DNA of 51,413 nucleotides from NCBI GenBank assembly GCA_903863035.1, contig CAIPAT010000342.1, forward strand, positions 1 through 51,413, given 5' to 3'. The translations under genes were made by a program, and so were the position numbers. The notes under the pieces are model-generated. The model saw only the letters and a program-made list of their open reading frames with translations, made no database searches and had not been told where the DNA came from. Positions 15,876-24,909 of the stretch are shown here, one piece after another. The DNA is from an uncultured Lentisphaeria bacterium. GTDB lineage: Bacteria; Verrucomicrobiota; Lentisphaeria; Victivallales; Victivallaceae. Position 1 is the stretch's first letter. Every line of letters begins with the position of its first letter.

Positions 15876-18296
15876 TTATTTCACAAATTGTGAAATGAAC
15901 GACACCGGTAATTTGCTCTTTACCTTTGCCTGCTGCCAGTAGTTAACATACTGGGCCGCAGAGATATACGTTGAAGCGGCAAGGCAAATTACAGAAACCA
16001 GCGCAAGCATAAAATAGAGCATGGACGGTTGTTCCATCGCGCCACTTATTGCATGTTGGTGACTGTCTTCAATTTTCTCTAAATCTGTCTGTACCCGCGG
16101 CGGCCCTTGAGGTTCATCCCCGACTTCCCGTTTTTTTAGCTGGAGACCGCCTTTCTTTTCTTCCACGGCTTCTTCCTCGGCGCCATCCTCAACGGCCTCT
16201 TCTTCCACAACCTGCGGTTCTTCCTCAGCCACAGGTTCAGGCGGTTTAGCCTTGCCGGGCAAGGACAATCCAGGCTTCTGCTCCGGAGCCGCCGCTGGAG
16301 CCGGAACAGGAGTAAGCGCAGGCTTCTTCAGAGTAAGTACTGATGGAGCGCTGAGATTAACTGTCGGCGATGACGGAGCAACACCTGGAACGGAAAGTTT
16401 AGCCGTCGGCGTAGACGGTGCAAGCCCCATAACAGGTGCGGCAGCAGGCGTCGGCGCCTTCGTCGCCAGATTTAGAGTCGGCGCCGATGGCGCAACACCG
16501 GCAGCAGGCCCGGACGTGCCGTTGGTAGATAAAGGAGAAATCTTGATTGTGTCTTTCGAAGTGCCTGCGGCTGATTTTAATGCCATGGCTGCCGCCGGTT
16601 CTTCAGGCGGAACCGTCCCGCCGCCGGTTGACGGGCGCAATTTAATCGTTTGCTTCGCCCCCGGCACAACAGTCTTAGCTTGAGCAACTGTCGGCAATGG
16701 AGAAGAAGCTTCATGCGCAGTCGGAACATGCGTTTTCTGAAGTTTTACGGTATCATCACTAGTATCTCTGACCATGGGTTCGGCATCCGGCGCAACTGCG
16801 GCGGAAACAGGCTGAGGAACCGTCTGACTAAGTACAGTTTTCTCAAGATCTGCTGCCGCAGACGCAGCAGTTGCACCGCTGGCCGGCAGCGGCTGTAATT
16901 TTACCGTCTTTCTTGTTGAAGTGTCTTCAAGCAAATTTTTCAAACTGCCTGTATCAGTACTGACAGACGAACCCTGCCCCGGAACGGGCAGCACCACAGG
17001 CTTAAGTTCAACTGTCGCCGCCAGATTTACCGGAGACACCGCAGACGGTGGAGCAATGGAAACAGGTTTAAGTTCAACTGTCGCCGCCAGATTTACCGGC
17101 GGAGATCCTGGTCTGGGCAATACAAATGGAGCAGGAGCTCCGGCAGTTTTACCAAGCGGAGCCAGTTTAGAAATTGGACCTCCGGCAGTAAGCGGAGTAA
17201 GTTTAATTGTCTTTTTGGTCTTTGTATCATCCATTCTTTCCATATTGCCGGTGTCTGTATCGCGTCCTGCCAGCACATCACTGAGCGGGGCTGACTCGGT
17301 ACCTACAGCGCCGGAACTCACCGCCGGGGCGGAAGGCGCTTTGAGCACAATTGACTGACGCGTCCTGGTGTCGTCTGCAGCCGGACTGACAGGATGGGGC
17401 AAAGTAGTAATAGGAATCGACTCGGTATTGATCGCCGCGGACGGCGGTGTTTTAAGTACAACCGACTGCCTTGTCCTGGTATCGTCTTCCGCCAGACTGA
17501 CAGGATGGGGCAAAGTAGTAATAGGAATCGACTCGGTATTAATCGCCTGGGCGGAAGGTGTTTTAAGCACGACTGTCTGCCGCGTTCTGGTATCATCTTC
17601 CGCCGGACTGGTCGGGTACGGCAAAGTAGTGATAGGAATCGACTCGGTATTGATCGCCGGGGACGGCGGTGTTTTAATTACAACCGTCTGCCGTGTCCTG
17701 GTATCGTCTGCAGCCGGGCTGGTCGGGTACGGCAAAGTAGTGATAGGAATCGACTCGGTATTGATCGCCGGGGACGGCGGTGTTTTAAGTACAACCGTCT
17801 GCCGCGTTCTGGTATCATCATCTGCGAGTCCGGCAGGGCGTGGCAAAGTAGTTACAGGAACTGCTCCGGTACCGGTCGCCGGTGTGGCAACAGTACCAAG
17901 TTTCATAACCGGAACCGGTCCGGCACCGGAAGATATTGGAGAAAGTTTTACCGTCTTTCTGGTCTTGGTATCGTCCATCCGGTCAAGGCTGCCGGTATCG
18001 GTATCGCGACTGGCCAATACATCTTTCGGACGGGCTGGTTCAGCAGCGGCTGCTGCAGGCACAACACGAACAGAAGCGGTTGATCCGAGGGTTATAACTG
18101 GAACTGGAGCGGCCCCAGTGGCCGGCTTGATTTTTACCGTTTTTCTGGTCTTTGTGTCATCCATCCGGTCAAGACTGCCAGTATCGGTATCACGACCGCT
18201 CAACGGATCCTTCAAAGCTTCGTGGGTCACTTCTGAAGGATCAACATTCGCCTGCCCCGGAACATTTAAGACTATCTTATTCTCATTGTCAGCCAT
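15876..18296 (-). CDS. Thr/Pro-rich repeat protein with C-terminal membrane anchor
   Basis: Unknown function. The 806 residues are low-complexity and lack a signal peptide. The block DDT(K/R)T(R/K)(K/Q)(T/S)V-L occurs nine times, with three further partial copies (DDTVKLQ, KDTIKIS, KQTIKLRP). Three blocks are preceded by RDTDTGSLDRM or a variant. In the middle, a 37-residue unit ending in NTESIPITTLPYP is repeated about five times; at DNA level the unit is exactly 111 bp (starts at 17398, 17509, 17620, 17731, 17842). An acidic stretch (EEEPQVVEEEAVEDGAEE) precedes one TM helix at about 760-781, so the protein is probably tail-anchored with the repeats in the cytoplasm. It lies 118 bases downstream of a TPR gene. 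Confidence 0.85.
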   Translation of the reverse strand: MADNENKIVLNVPGQANVDPSEVTHEALKDPLSGRDTDTGSLDRMDDTKTRKTVKIKPATGAAPVPVITLGSTASVRVVPAAAAAEPARPKDVLASRDTDTGSLDRMDDTKTRKTVKLSPISSGAGPVPVMKLGTVATPATGTGAVPVTTLPRPAGLADDDTRTRQTVVLKTPPSPAINTESIPITTLPYPTSPAADDTRTRQTVVIKTPPSPAINTESIPITTLPYPTSPAEDDTRTRQTVVLKTPSAQAINTESIPITTLPHPVSLAEDDTRTRQSVVLKTPPSAAINTESIPITTLPHPVSPAADDTRTRQSIVLKAPSAPAVSSGAVGTESAPLSDVLAGRDTDTGNMERMDDTKTKKTIKLTPLTAGGPISKLAPLGKTAGAPAPFVLPRPGSPPVNLAATVELKPVSIAPPSAVSPVNLAATVELKPVVLPVPGQGSSVSTDTGSLKNLLEDTSTRKTVKLQPLPASGATAASAAADLEKTVLSQTVPQPVSAAVAPDAEPMVRDTSDDTVKLQKTHVPTAHEASSPLPTVAQAKTVVPGAKQTIKLRPSTGGGTVPPEEPAAAMALKSAAGTSKDTIKISPLSTNGTSGPAAGVAPSAPTLNLATKAPTPAAAPVMGLAPSTPTAKLSVPGVAPSSPTVNLSAPSVLTLKKPALTPVPAPAAAPEQKPGLSLPGKAKPPEPVAEEEPQVVEEEAVEDGAEEEAVEEKKGGLQLKKREVGDEPQGPPRVQTDLEKIEDSHQHAISGAMEQPSMLYFMLALVSVICLAASTYISAAQYVNYWQQAKVKSKLPVSFISQFVK
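17287..17860. repeat. 111-bp tandem repeats inside the Thr-rich gene
   Basis: The word GGCAAAGTAGT recurs at 17398, 17509, 17620, 17731 and 17842, each exactly 111 bases apart. Adjacent units are nearly identical, differing at a few positions, and the period is a multiple of three, so copy number can change without breaking the frame. Confidence 0.9.
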
Positions 18297-18414
18297 TTCA
18301 GTCCCTTTCTAAAAAAATGCACCCGCCTGTCTTCAATTAAATTAATATAAACATTATTAAATTCAAATCTCGAATACCCATGATTTTAGATAACAACATT
18401 CCAAACCGGTCTCG

Positions 18415-19797
18415 TCAACCGTTCTTTTTGCTGTTATAATATTCTTGAACCTTCTTACCGACATCAAGATAATTGACGTCCGCCTGATAAATTTCCTTAT
18501 AATTCTCCAATGCCTTTTCAGCATTGCCTGCGGCCTCATAAGTTTTGGCAAGGTAATATAAGGCTTCTTTCTTAGCTTTATCCATCACCAGCATTTCCGC
18601 AAGCGCAGTGGAAAGCTGCTCTATCGCCATGTCGTAATGATCTTTCATCAGAAAACAGCGGCCCAGATAAACCATGCAGGTGACTTTACGCTGAAGATTT
18701 TTACGGGCATACTGAAATTGTTCGATTGCATTGTCGATAAAACTGCCGTTAAAATAGAGCACCGCCAGGTCAAAACGCAGTTGATTATCATTCGGATAAG
18801 TATTGACCCGCTCAGTCGCGCGTTCAAGCTGATAGTTATATCTGCTCTTTTTAATTTCTTCGACTTTAGCGGAATTCGCCGGATCAACACACAATGCACT
18901 GATTTCAGCATCAATTTTGGCAATGTTGGATTTTTCAATACTCTTATCTACTGCCGGATCCATCGTGCCGATGCCCTTGGAAACGAGAGTATATTGCTCA
19001 ATCGCGTCATCATATCTGCCGCAAGCATGATATAATTCGCCAAGTTTTTTACGGGTGTCAACAGATTCTTCTTTTTCCAGATCTTTTTCTAATTTAACGA
19101 TAACTGTTTTCATCTGGTCAACATCATGAAGAGTTCCTTCAAGCAATTCAGCGACCATCCCCTCTTCTTTATCCTTGACTTTATCCTGGGTTTTTCCTTC
19201 TTTCTGCCAATCGCCCTGCTGCATACTGGCCAACGCCACAGCAGAACGCATTTCAGCCTGAACCCCGAGATCTTTCGGATGCCTTGCGGCGATTTCCTGG
19301 ACTATTTTCAATGCGCTCATTGCGTCGCCGCATTTTCTGTAAAAGTTAGCCAGTTTGCGCATATTGGTTTCATTGTGCGGTTTTAAATCGCGGAGAATAG
19401 ATAACGCTTCAACTCCGATGAACGGAGCACCTGCTTTCAGAGAAGCATCAGCCAGCAGATTAAGCACCAGCGGATTGTAGAGATTATGGGCCAGCACGCC
19501 TTCGCACATCATCATCGCGTCAAGCGGCTTCTGGGAAGTAGCAGCTTTAATTTTCGCCGCCTGAAAGGATGATTTAAGATTGGCAATCATCCTGCCGAGC
19601 GGGCTGATTTTATCAGACTTTATGCGCTCAAATTCACGCAATTTCTCCCTGGCCGGAATCAGACCAGGACTCTTCGTGACCAGATCTTTTAGAATCTCAA
19701 TCGCGTAATCCAGATTATTTTTCCTGCCGGACTCAACCGCCCGCTGGAACATTTCCCGCATACTTGTATGCACATCCTGAAGATTCTTCTTGTCCAT
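18415..19797 (-). CDS. TPR-repeat protein
   Basis: The 460-residue protein consists of helical pairs of tetratricopeptide type throughout: residues 15-45 (AVESGRKNNLDYAIEILKDL), a central run around LANFYRKCGDAMSALKIVQE and KKLGELYHACGRYDDAIEQY, and a C-terminal run ending ALYYLAKTYEAAGNAEKALE. No signal peptide or membrane segment is seen, so it is probably a cytoplasmic scaffold. It is followed on the same strand by the Thr-rich repeat protein after 118 bases and may bind it (inference). GAGGATAGG precedes the ATG. Partners and process are unknown. Confidence 0.85.
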   Translation of the reverse strand: MDKKNLQDVHTSMREMFQRAVESGRKNNLDYAIEILKDLVTKSPGLIPAREKLREFERIKSDKISPLGRMIANLKSSFQAAKIKAATSQKPLDAMMMCEGVLAHNLYNPLVLNLLADASLKAGAPFIGVEALSILRDLKPHNETNMRKLANFYRKCGDAMSALKIVQEIAARHPKDLGVQAEMRSAVALASMQQGDWQKEGKTQDKVKDKEEGMVAELLEGTLHDVDQMKTVIVKLEKDLEKEESVDTRKKLGELYHACGRYDDAIEQYTLVSKGIGTMDPAVDKSIEKSNIAKIDAEISALCVDPANSAKVEEIKKSRYNYQLERATERVNTYPNDNQLRFDLAVLYFNGSFIDNAIEQFQYARKNLQRKVTCMVYLGRCFLMKDHYDMAIEQLSTALAEMLVMDKAKKEALYYLAKTYEAAGNAEKALENYKEIYQADVNYLDVGKKVQEYYNSKKNG

Positions 19798-20104
19798 TAC
19801 CTATCCTCAAAGCTTTAACTTTGTTTAGCGCGATAATTTCCATTTAAATAAACAGATTAAAATATACGATAAAAAAACTCTTTTCAAGCCGTTTTCCGCT
19901 ATTCATAACAATAAAATGACATTCTTCTTTAAATATGCCAAATACAGGCTGATTTCTTTCAAATAAACGTTTAATTTTTTATTTTTCATAATTATTGTGA
20001 AAAATGCTTGATTTATATTATTTACCGGTTTATAATTAATTATTATATTTTTTACGGTTTATAATTATTGAACTATTGAATTTTAATATTGGAAAAATAT
20101 CAAA
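19798..20104. other. AT-rich divergent intergenic region with a 30-bp-spaced direct repeat
   Basis: This 307-base region separates the leftward TPR gene from the rightward oxidoreductase and must hold both promoters. TTACCGGTTTATAATTAATT (from 20022) and TTTACGGTTTATAATTATT (from 20051) are near copies about 29-30 bases apart, close to three helical turns, and could be operator half-sites. No hairpin terminator or RNA gene is recognisable. Confidence 0.4.
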
Positions 20105-21151
20105 ATGAAAACGATCAAATGCGGTGTTATTGGTTGCGGAGTAATTGCACCTTCACATATTGAAAGCTTTAAATTTCTTAAAAATGTGGAAGTGAAATGG
20201 GCTTGTGACCTGGTGCTCTCCAAAGCGCAAAAAATGGCTGAACAATATGGAATTCCAAAAATAACTGCCGATTATCATGAAGTATTGAATGATCCGGAAG
20301 TTGACTGTATCGCGGTCTGCACTGATCACGGCAGTCACGCAGAAATCGTGGTCAACGCACTGGATCATAAAAAACACGTTATCTGTGAGAAATCACTCGG
20401 CCGCAGCCAGGCGTGCCTGAAAAAAATGATAGCAGCCCACAAGCGCAATCCGGAACTCGCTTTCGGCGGGATTTTCCAGCATCGGCATGAAGCGGTCAAT
20501 CAAGTATTGAAACAACTGATTGATGAAGGTGCTTTCGGCACGATCACCACCGTCAATATGAACAGCAATTGTTTCCGCTCCAATGAATATTATCTCGGCG
20601 ACGCCTGGCGCGGCACCTGGGCGCATGAAGGCGGCGCGGTATTGATCAATCAGGCAATTCATTATATTGACTTGATCAACTGGCTGTTCGGCGGCATCAA
20701 AGAACTTTCCGCACGCTGCGAAAACATGACTCATCAAGGAGTTATTGAAACGGAAGATACCGCCGCATTCGCCATCAAATTCAAGCGCGGCGCGGTCGGC
20801 GCGGTTACCGCCACCGCATCCAGCGCCGCCAACTGGCGTCATTCATTTTCAATCAGCGGCACCGAAGGATATCTGGAATATTTAAATCTCAAAGTCACCT
20901 ATCTGGAATTTAACGACAAAGCCAAACAGCAGGAAATTGAAAAACGTTTCGCCGCATGTGAAATTGACCCTGCGCTTCAGACCGGAAAAGTCTATTACGG
21001 CGGCGGGCATCCTGCTCAAATCAAGGACTTTGTACAGGCAATTCGCGAAAAACGCCAGCCGTTCGTAACCGGCGAGTCCGCAGCGCAAACCGTCAAAGTC
21101 GTCCTGGCCTGCTATAAATCCAGCCAAACCGGTCAATGGGTAAAACCGTAA
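20105..21151 (+). CDS. Gfo/Idh/MocA-family oxidoreductase
   Basis: NAD(P)-dependent sugar or cyclitol dehydrogenase family. The 348-residue protein opens with the Rossmann motif GVIGCGVIAPSHI (residues 7-19), has the CVCTDHGSH-type region (AVCTDHGSHAEIVVNAL) and the EKSLGRS motif in place of the usual EKP. The second domain contains AWRGTWAHEGGAVLINQAIH, matching the GGG-L-D-GHY-type catalytic stretch with a conserved histidine. The substrate cannot be read from sequence. Only a weak GGA precedes the ATG. It stands alone; mnmE starts 51 bases later. Confidence 0.9.
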   Translation: MKTIKCGVIGCGVIAPSHIESFKFLKNVEVKWACDLVLSKAQKMAEQYGIPKITADYHEVLNDPEVDCIAVCTDHGSHAEIVVNALDHKKHVICEKSLGRSQACLKKMIAAHKRNPELAFGGIFQHRHEAVNQVLKQLIDEGAFGTITTVNMNSNCFRSNEYYLGDAWRGTWAHEGGAVLINQAIHYIDLINWLFGGIKELSARCENMTHQGVIETEDTAAFAIKFKRGAVGAVTATASSAANWRHSFSISGTEGYLEYLNLKVTYLEFNDKAKQQEIEKRFAACEIDPALQTGKVYYGGGHPAQIKDFVQAIREKRQPFVTGESAAQTVKVVLACYKSSQTGQWVKP

Positions 21152-21202
21152 GCCGACGCTTTATTTTTCCATATTTAACGCTATATTGCCTGAGTCACTA
21201 AA

Positions 21203-22585
21203 ATGCAAAGGATTCAGGCAGTAACTGTGAATACCGAAGACACAATCAGCGCGATCTGTACCGGCATCGGCGGCGCGATCTCAATTATCAGGATTTCCGG
21301 GCCGGAGTCACTCTGCGTGGCCGGTAAAGTCTGGCACGGCAGAACCGTCCACGGACATTCCACCGCCAGAAAAATGCTGCTGGGTAAAATATCCTCCGTC
21401 AATGACACTGACGGGGAACCGGCGCTGGCAGTCTATATGCCCGGCCCGAACAGCTATACCGGCGATGATATTGTAGAACTGCACTGCCACGGCGGAACTC
21501 TGGCCGTGCGTCGCGCTTTCGATGCCGTAATTGCAGCCGGAACCAGACTGGCCGAACCCGGGGAATTTACTTTCCGGGCGTTTGTCAACGGAAAAATGGA
21601 CCTGACACAGGCGGAAGCTGTCGCCGACCTGATCTACGCCCACAGCGACATGGCGCTGCATCTGGCGGAAAGGCAGATCGCCGGAGCTCTGAAAAATCAA
21701 ATCAACCGGTTCCGCGAATCCATGATTGATATTCTGTCCGAATGTGAGTCCCGTATGGATTTCACCGAGGAAAACCTTGACTGGACCGACGCCGACATTT
21801 TCATTGAAAAAATAGATGCCATCTGCAGCGATATAAACAAACTGAAAGACTCCGGTAAAGAAGGAGTCATCCTGCGCAACGGCATCAGGGTTGTCCTGGC
21901 CGGCAAGCCTAATGTCGGCAAATCCAGCCTGCTGAATCTGCTGCTCGGCTACGAGCGCGCCATCGTCACTCAACTGCCAGGCACCACCCGCGACACCCTC
22001 GAAGAAACGGCCAATATCCGCAATATTCCAGTCCGGCTGACCGATACTGCCGGCATCCGCGAAGCAACCGACTTGATCGAGGGCCTCGGCATTGACCGCA
22101 GCCGCAAAACTATCAAGGAATCTCAAGTGGTCTTCTGGATGCTCGACGCCGCGTCAACGACCATCAGTGAAGATATCGAGGAAATGGAAAAACACGTTGC
22201 TGATCACCGCAACGTTATCGCCGTATGGAACAAACTAGATCTAGCCGGCAATGTCCCCCTTCCCTTACTTAAATACCCGTCCGCCGGGATTTCTGTAACC
22301 GCCCGTACCGGCATTAACGAACTCATGGATATTTTCGAACAGGCAGTCTGGGGGTTCCCGCACACCGAAGAACCGGAAATCGCCGTAAGTTCACGTCATG
22401 CCGCACTGCTTGATGAAACCATTGCAGCACTGCCGGAAGCCGCAGTCATGCTAAAATCATCCGACTGGGAACTGGCTGCCGTCCACCTGCGCGCCGCCAT
22501 CACGGCGCTGGGCTCAATCACCGGCGAAAATATATCCCCGGATATCCTTGAAAATATTTTCAGCCGTTTCTGCATCGGGAAATAA
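21203..22585 (+). CDS. mnmE: tRNA modification GTPase MnmE (TrmE)
   Basis: Works with MnmG to place the carboxymethylaminomethyl group on U34 of certain tRNAs. The 460-residue protein has the N-terminal formyl-THF-binding domain (DTISAICTGIGGAISIIR, PGEFTFRAFVNGKMDL), and a G domain with GKPNVGKSS at 234-242, TTRD at 261-264, DTAG at 281-284 and NKLD. It ends in FCIGK, the conserved C-terminal cysteine motif. The ATG at 21203 has little Shine-Dalgarno; a GTG at 21227 would give MNTEDTISA, closer to the usual N-terminus, so the true start could be eight codons later. mnmG is not adjacent. Confidence 0.97.
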   Translation: MQRIQAVTVNTEDTISAICTGIGGAISIIRISGPESLCVAGKVWHGRTVHGHSTARKMLLGKISSVNDTDGEPALAVYMPGPNSYTGDDIVELHCHGGTLAVRRAFDAVIAAGTRLAEPGEFTFRAFVNGKMDLTQAEAVADLIYAHSDMALHLAERQIAGALKNQINRFRESMIDILSECESRMDFTEENLDWTDADIFIEKIDAICSDINKLKDSGKEGVILRNGIRVVLAGKPNVGKSSLLNLLLGYERAIVTQLPGTTRDTLEETANIRNIPVRLTDTAGIREATDLIEGLGIDRSRKTIKESQVVFWMLDAASTTISEDIEEMEKHVADHRNVIAVWNKLDLAGNVPLPLLKYPSAGISVTARTGINELMDIFEQAVWGFPHTEEPEIAVSSRHAALLDETIAALPEAAVMLKSSDWELAAVHLRAAITALGSITGENISPDILENIFSRFCIGK

Positions 22586-22662
22586 ATCCGGAGCAAAAAG
22601 ATAGGACAGACAGGACTCATGGGATTGCCGTCAGGGACGGACGGCGCAAATCCAGTCACCAG

Positions 22663-23232
22663 TCATCTGTCCTGCACCTGCTTATACCTGAAACAACAGG
22701 TAATATGGTCGTTTACCATACCGGTCGCCTGCATGTGCGAATAGCATGTGGTTGAGCCTAAAAACTTAAACCCGCGCTTCTTCAAGTCCTTGCTCAATTT
22801 GTCCGATTCCGGCGAGGTCGCGGGCAGCTCCGACAAATCATTCCAGGCATTTACAAGCTGGCGGCCTCCGGTGAAACACCAGATATACTTGTCAAAACTG
22901 CCGAACTCCTTCTGCACTTCCAGAAATCGCTGAGCATTGTTTATTGCCGACTCGATCTTTTTCCGGTTTCTGATGATCCCCGGATTCTGCAGCAATTCTT
23001 CGACCTTCGTTGAATCAAACTGCGCAACTTTCACCGGATCAAATCCGGAAAACGCCTGCCGGTAGTTTTCACGCTTTCTCAGAATGGTAATCCAGCTCAA
23101 GCCGGCCTGCGCGCTTTCCAACACCAGGAACTCGAAAATCTTCCGGTCATCATGTACCGGCACCCCCCATTCTTTATCGTGATAAGCTATATAAAGATGA
23201 TCTGCCCCGGCCCATCCGCATGTTTCTTTCAT
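22663..23232 (-). CDS. tag: DNA-3-methyladenine glycosylase I
   Basis: Base-excision repair enzyme that removes 3-methyladenine from alkylated DNA. The 189-residue protein has the Tag zinc ligands C5 (ETCGWAG) and H18 (AYHDKEWG) and, near the C-terminus, the histidine and cysteine of NDHITCCFRY. The catalytic glutamate lies in LESAQAGLSW (E39). Length is normal. GAGGA lies close upstream of the ATG, within the end of the preceding zinc-ribbon gene, from which it is separated by only five bases, so the two are probably cotranscribed. Confidence 0.96.
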   Translation of the reverse strand: MKETCGWAGADHLYIAYHDKEWGVPVHDDRKIFEFLVLESAQAGLSWITILRKRENYRQAFSGFDPVKVAQFDSTKVEELLQNPGIIRNRKKIESAINNAQRFLEVQKEFGSFDKYIWCFTGGRQLVNAWNDLSELPATSPESDKLSKDLKKRGFKFLGSTTCYSHMQATGMVNDHITCCFRYKQVQDR

Positions 23233-23237
23233 TGCTG

Positions 23238-24239
23238 TTATTCCTCAAGTTCCTGCTGTTTCTTATTTACTGCTTTATTGATGCCTTTGCTGATGTTTTT
23301 AACCGTATTGCCGCCAATGCCCGGACTGATGCTGATGCCGCCGCCACTTTCCTCATCGTCGCCGCGCATACTCGCTTTCAATGTTTTCTCCGGCGAATAT
23401 TTTGCCAGCGTGATAGCCAGTTTTTGATTAGATGAGACCAGCCCGATGGAGTTATCAACCCGCGTCCAGTAAATACTGATATTCTGATTGCCCCAGTTAC
23501 ATACATTTTCAGACCAGGCCATGCGCCCGGTTCCGTGGGTGACCAATTTAAAGTCCGGCTTTTCAGGCACGCCGAATTCAGTGCGCAATCTTCCGAAAAA
23601 GCGCGAAACGATAGTTCCGTTCGGATTGAGCGCAACGTCCGGGACAGAATAATGTCCGAAAAATGCTTGAATAATTCCGGCTTTATCAGCAATCATCATA
23701 ATCTCCTCGTCAACCATGCCTCTGGTATCCTTCGCCGCTTTCGCATTGTTGAAACAATACATTTTGCAGTCGGGATATTGCGCCGGAGCCGGCAGTTCCT
23801 TGAATTCAAAATTCAGCGTACCTAGAAAGGTATTCACAACCGGAAACATCCCCAGCGGCGATTTCGCGGAAATGCCGAAGGGTTTGGCCGTATAATAATG
23901 ATAAACCATAAATCCAACCAGCAATATTATGGACAGCATCACCAGCTTTTTAATCAGAATACCATACTTGAACCAGAATCCCGGTTCATCGTCCTCTTTC
24001 AGCTTTTTCCTGGTGGCAACCTTGCCGCCAGTTTTGAAATTGAATCCGCATGAAGTGCAGATGACATTGTCATTTGAAGATAATTCACGACAGGCCGGGC
24101 ATACCTGATAATCTCCTTCAGGCGGGGCCGCCGGTAATGTGAATTTCGTGCCGCAGTCACAGGCAACCTGTTTGGCACTGAAACTGTTATGCACATCATA
24201 CTTCTTTTTACAGCCTGGACATATAATTTTAAAGATCAT
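23238..24239 (-). CDS. Zinc-ribbon single-TM protein of unknown function
   Basis: The protein starts with a CPGCKKKY...CDCGTKF ribbon (an MJ0042-like pattern), a second ribbon CPACRELS...CTSCGFNF, a basic linker, and one TM helix at about residues 95-118 (LVMLSIILLVGFMVYHYY). The remaining two thirds are presumably outside the membrane: no enzyme motif is recognised, and the C-terminus is Gly/Ser-rich, then basic. I start at ATG 24239 because AGGGG lies six bases upstream; the longer reading from TTG 24245 adds two residues. It is followed directly by tag and preceded by a second ribbon-TM protein. Confidence 0.75.
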   Translation of the reverse strand: MIFKIICPGCKKKYDVHNSFSAKQVACDCGTKFTLPAAPPEGDYQVCPACRELSSNDNVICTSCGFNFKTGGKVATRKKLKEDDEPGFWFKYGILIKKLVMLSIILLVGFMVYHYYTAKPFGISAKSPLGMFPVVNTFLGTLNFEFKELPAPAQYPDCKMYCFNNAKAAKDTRGMVDEEIMMIADKAGIIQAFFGHYSVPDVALNPNGTIVSRFFGRLRTEFGVPEKPDFKLVTHGTGRMAWSENVCNWGNQNISIYWTRVDNSIGLVSSNQKLAITLAKYSPEKTLKASMRGDDEESGGGISISPGIGGNTVKNISKGINKAVNKKQQELEE

Positions 24240-24309
24240 AATCAACCCCTGTTAATCTACAAAAATACCTTCTGTTTTAAGTTTTATTCTGACTGCTGAA
24301 TTCTCTCTT

Positions 24310-24909
24310 TCAATGCACCAGATACTTCGATACGACAATCATTCCTGTCAGTATCAGCAAGGTCGGAGCAGCGGCCAGCCAGACAAATGCCTCCATCTGC
24401 CTGCCCTGCATTTCAACCAGGGCATTGCGTAAATCCATGATGCATCCGGTTCCCAGGAAAGCCGCCCCCTGCACATAAATCATCATCCCTGCCACCGCCA
24501 CCATAAACGCTGAAATGAACGCTCCCATAAATAACACCGTCAGCGCCAGGAGTTCCACCGCAATGAACAAAATGACAAAGATGATAAACGCGATCAACGT
24601 CAGCGGACGGAACAATCCCGGATAACATTCAGCGATAAACCGCAGCACATGAAGCCACCACGGCACAATGTCCTCGGGCTTTACGATTCTGGTATTCAAA
24701 AGCTGGTCGGAATCAAAATCATAGCCGCAATTCACGCATATTTTATGGGACCGTTCCACCCCGCCCCGGCAGTTCGGGCAGATCTTAGGGATATAATCCG
24801 CCACCGGAGCCTTGAAATTAGCACCGCAATCCGGGCAGGCCACCATATCGCCGGCATGTTCGTCGGCGATCATCAACTCTGTATGGCAGTGCGGGCAATT
24901 AGTATTCAT
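24310..24909 (-). CDS. Zinc-ribbon multi-TM protein of unknown function
   Basis: The 199-residue protein has the same head as its downstream neighbour: CPHCHTEL...ACPDCGANFKAP and then ICPNCRGGVERSHKICVNCGYDF. Three hydrophobic stretches follow (about 98-120, 122-150 and 175-195). The ribbons would sit in the cytoplasm if the first membrane segment goes outward. AGGAGG lies five bases before the ATG, a strong site. The 70-base gap to the next gene lacks a terminator, so the two ribbon proteins and tag may form one transcript. Function unknown. Confidence 0.75.
   Translation of the reverse strand: MNTNCPHCHTELMIADEHAGDMVACPDCGANFKAPVADYIPKICPNCRGGVERSHKICVNCGYDFDSDQLLNTRIVKPEDIVPWWLHVLRFIAECYPGLFRPLTLIAFIIFVILFIAVELLALTVLFMGAFISAFMVAVAGMMIYVQGAAFLGTGCIMDLRNALVEMQGRQMEAFVWLAAAPTLLILTGMIVVSKYLVH

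Noticed and set aside
17368..18312. Plus-strand ORF of 314 codons opposite the Thr-rich gene
   Set aside because: It is the antisense of the repeat gene; the repetitive composition keeps the opposite frame open. The minus-strand frame is longer and has a ribosome site, a TM helix and a terminator.
21308..22126. Minus-strand ORF of 272 codons opposite mnmE
   Set aside because: It is an antisense shadow of the GTPase, with no motif or ribosome site.
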